Assembly (NCBI GenBank): GCA_012518615.1 | Contig: JAAYRU010000005.1 | Span: forward strand, 1 to 32,732 | Reading direction: 5' to 3' | Origin: Christensenellaceae bacterium | GTDB taxonomy: Bacteria > Bacillota > Clostridia > Christensenellales > Aristaeellaceae | Length of the DNA stretch: 32,732 bases | In this document: one piece after another, positions 31,596 through 32,732 of the stretch | How the letters are laid out: the number at the start of each line of letters is the position of its first letter | Position numbering within the stretch: the first letter of the stretch is position 1 | Notes under the pieces: generated by a model | Seen by the model: only the letters and a program-made list of their open reading frames with translations | Told to the model about the DNA's origin: nothing | The model's database searches: none | Made by a program: the position numbers and the translations under genes

Positions 31596-32132
31596 TTAAA
31601 TTTCTTGCTTCATAGATGATGTTTTGTTATGCAATTTGTTATTATTATGATTACTTTCACATTGTTCATAGAATATTTTTTTTGATGTTTGGAATTGCTT
31701 CCACAATTGTTTTTCCTTAGGAGTTTCCCAATCAAATATTCTTTCCCATTCATCAGACAATTGATCGAATTTCGCAGAGGTCGCTTCCCAGTCTTGAGAG
31801 TATGATAGTCTGGCAGCTTGGGAGCATATTTCCTCTTTCGCAGAAATGTCTAATTCTAAATCACGAAGTGCATTGCTTATTCGACCATCACCATACTCCT
31901 GATGTCCACCTTCGTGGGTGGGATGCCGCCAAGAAAGTATCTGGAATATTCCATCAATTTCTATGGCAAGCCAGTGACCATGCCCATCTGAACTACTCTC
32001 CGGAGCTGTAGGCTCTCCCATGCTATTTCTCGCTCCGTAAAGAACTTCAATTAATCGTGCTCCAGAAGAATGAACTCTCTCTCTAATCTTAGCGAATTCA
32101 TCTCCAAAATTAGGAATTGAACTCCAAGTCAT
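31596..32132 (-). CDS. Unknown protein with C-terminal DUF349-like segment
   Basis: A 178-residue protein from ATG 32132, which follows GGGAGG at 6 bases. The frame is open to an ATG at 32249, but that lies close to the predicted promoter and lacks a ribosome site. Residues about 51-54 are HGHW, and 67-81 contain SWRHPTHEGGHQEYG, a histidine-rich stretch that could bind metal or form an active site. Residues 115-147 (WEATSAKFDQLSDEW and LWKQFQTSKKIFYEQ) match the helical repeat pattern of DUF349, a domain of unknown function with conserved tryptophans. The tail is N/H/K-rich. No family is known for the N-terminal part. Composition is AT-rich like its neighbour. Confidence 0.65.
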   Translation of the reverse strand: MTWSSIPNFGDEFAKIRERVHSSGARLIEVLYGARNSMGEPTAPESSSDGHGHWLAIEIDGIFQILSWRHPTHEGGHQEYGDGRISNALRDLELDISAKEEICSQAARLSYSQDWEATSAKFDQLSDEWERIFDWETPKEKQLWKQFQTSKKIFYEQCESNHNNNKLHNKTSSMKQEI

Positions 32133-32232
32133 AAAAACCTCCCTTTCTATAGGCATTGAAATATTTGCATGACAATCTCTAACCTCAGTCAAAAGTTGTA
32201 TTTTACTTCGTACTTCATTAATACGCTTTTTT

Positions 32233-32262
32233 ATTGTACCATGTTCCATAGTAATCAGTCAA
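32233..32262 (-). promoter_or_regulatory. Promoter of the DUF349-like gene
   Basis: TTGACT (complement of 32257-32262) and TACAAT-type hexamer TACAAT (complement of 32233-32238) are separated by 18 bases. This leaves a leader of about 95 bases before ATG 32132 and supports that start over the one at 32249. Confidence 0.6.
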
Positions 32263-32265
32263 ACA

Positions 32266-32516
32266 GACAGTAAATGGGGTTCGACTCCCAAAGTCGTAAC
32301 GGATTTTATACCGCGAAAGCATCTTGCCATAAGTTTTGAACGGAATAGGCTTCTTTTGCCGAGGCAATCCTGCCGCGTAGCGGTTGGGCTGCCGTTTTGC
32401 CTCAAAATTCCGCTCAAATCTAGGCTCATGGCAAGATGACCGTGGAATAAATCCGTTATGTTTTTTTCTTCTAGTCCTTTTATTACGATTTTGGGAGTTG
32501 AGCCGTAAATTGACAG
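32266..32516. repeat. Long nested imperfect palindrome
   Basis: Left arm elements CGACTCCCAAAGTCGTAA, AACGGATTT, CATCTTGCCAT, TTTGAACGGAAT and GAGGCA are mirrored in order by TGCCTC, ATTCCGCTCAAA, ATGGCAAGATG, AAATCCGTT and TTACGATTTTGGGAGTTG. The apex is CCGC-GTA-GCGG at 32373-32383. An unpaired block of about 24 bases (32460-32483) interrupts the right arm. The whole could fold into one hairpin of about 110 bp. Two long minus-strand frames across it are by-products. It may be a MITE-like element or a structured RNA. Confidence 0.7.
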
Positions 32517-32534
32517 CAAAAACGCGAAAAAGAG

Positions 32535-32598
32535 AGTAAACTTCCAAAGTAAATGCCGCTTCTAAATGCCATTGTTGCATTTACTTTGGAAATTTACT
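32535..32598. repeat. 22-bp inverted repeat with 20-base loop
   Basis: Arms 32535-32556 and 32577-32598 are inverted copies with a single mismatch; the inner 15 bases (TTCCAAAGTAAATGC) match perfectly. It is adjacent to, but separate from, the larger palindrome. No T run follows, so it is unlikely to be a plain terminator. Confidence 0.75.
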
Positions 32599-32627
32599 GC
32601 CGTTACCCGACTTTAACACCTAAATTA

Positions 32628-32671
32628 ATAAAAAACCTATAATAACATTGATATTTCAACGCTATATAGGC
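32628..32671 (-). terminator. Terminator for a gene beyond the right edge
   Basis: CCTATA (32635-32640) faces TATAGG (32665-32670). On the minus strand the stem is followed by TTTTTT (complement of 32629-32634). A long loop of 24 bases separates the arms. On the plus strand a T-rich run also follows, so it may be bidirectional. Confidence 0.5.
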
Positions 32672-32696
32672 TTCTTATTTTTTTCAGGTAGTATAT

Positions 32697-32732
32697 CTAA
32701 AGTTTAATTTGGGTTTCTCTTCCTACGCTTGG
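32697..32732 (-). CDS. Possible 3' end of a gene entering from the right
   Basis: A minus-strand frame is open from the window edge to a TAG at 32697-32699, reading PSVGRETQIKL. It lies just upstream of a terminator-like stem. Only 11 codons are visible, so this is little more than a possibility. Confidence 0.2.
   Translation of the reverse strand, partial: PSVGRETQIKL

Noticed and set aside
32275-32295. GGTTCGACTCC-like tRNA T-arm motif
   Set aside because: Upstream sequence has no acceptor, D or anticodon arms, and the motif is part of the palindrome's left arm.
32218-32580. 120-codon minus-strand frame across the right-hand palindrome (and a second 86-codon frame)
   Set aside because: Both lie inside the nested palindrome, have no ribosome site and a composition dominated by the inverted repeats. 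I read them as by-products of the repeat.
1-32732. CRISPR arrays, tRNA or rRNA genes, integrase or known defence genes
   Set aside because: None was found on either strand; the two unknown island genes carry no motif that identifies a known defence family.

Overview
The window looks like a chromosomal segment of an anaerobic Bacillota, most likely class Clostridia. The signs are strong AGGAGG-type ribosome sites, TTG and GTG starts, sigma-A type promoters with 17-base spacers, very heavy use of ATA for isoleucine, an xpaC-telA pair, SH3b/peptidoglycan-binding wall proteins and a ZinT/Znu metal uptake operon. A genus cannot be assigned from the sequence alone.

Layout. (1) 1-322: 5' part of an IS1182-type transposase gene running off the left edge, then a terminator and a nested palindrome. 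(2) 615-4143, minus strand: zinT-znuA-znuC-znuB metal uptake operon, driven by a perfect consensus promoter with a palindromic operator on its start site. (3) 4463-6620: a methyltransferase (plus), an ATP-grasp ligase and dps (both minus). The zinT, methyltransferase and dps promoters share one architecture, GTTAG-N6-CTAAC placed right after the -10 box, so they form a small apparent metalloregulon. (4) 6885-11507, minus strand: a tightly overlapping cassette of phage scaffold, major capsid, connector and small genes, then endolysin and holin, with no terminase, portal, tail, integrase or repressor beside it. (5) 11746-17280: glycerate kinase, a phosphodiesterase, a D,D-carboxypeptidase (minus), a beta-hydroxyacid dehydrogenase and glutamate racemase. 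(6) 17421-22083: a large secreted nine-SH3 protein and a BaiN-type flavoprotein. (7) 22218-22820: a DUF6088/AbiEi-like antitoxin gene without a toxin partner, under its own palindromic operator. (8) 23058-25145: a secreted beta-propeller plus solute-binding-protein fusion. (9) 25247-29295: compact xpaC-telA-phosphodiesterase-MBL operon. (10) 29300-32732: an AT-rich island of different base composition with two unfamiliar genes (507 aa unknown; 178 aa with a DUF349-like segment), structured intergenic RNA-like sequence and large palindromes at its right end.

Functionally, regions 2-3 handle divalent metal supply and iron/oxidative protection. Region 5 combines a glycerate salvage route (tartronate semialdehyde to glycerate to 2-phosphoglycerate) with cell-wall precursor and remodelling enzymes. 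Region 6 adds wall-binding surface protein capacity. Regions 4, 7 and 10 are the accessory, possibly mobile or conflict-related parts. The most interesting signals are the shared operator regulon, the motor-less capsid-lysis cassette, the zinc-binding protein with a large inserted domain, the orphan antitoxin, and the two-gene AT-rich island with its structured leader.
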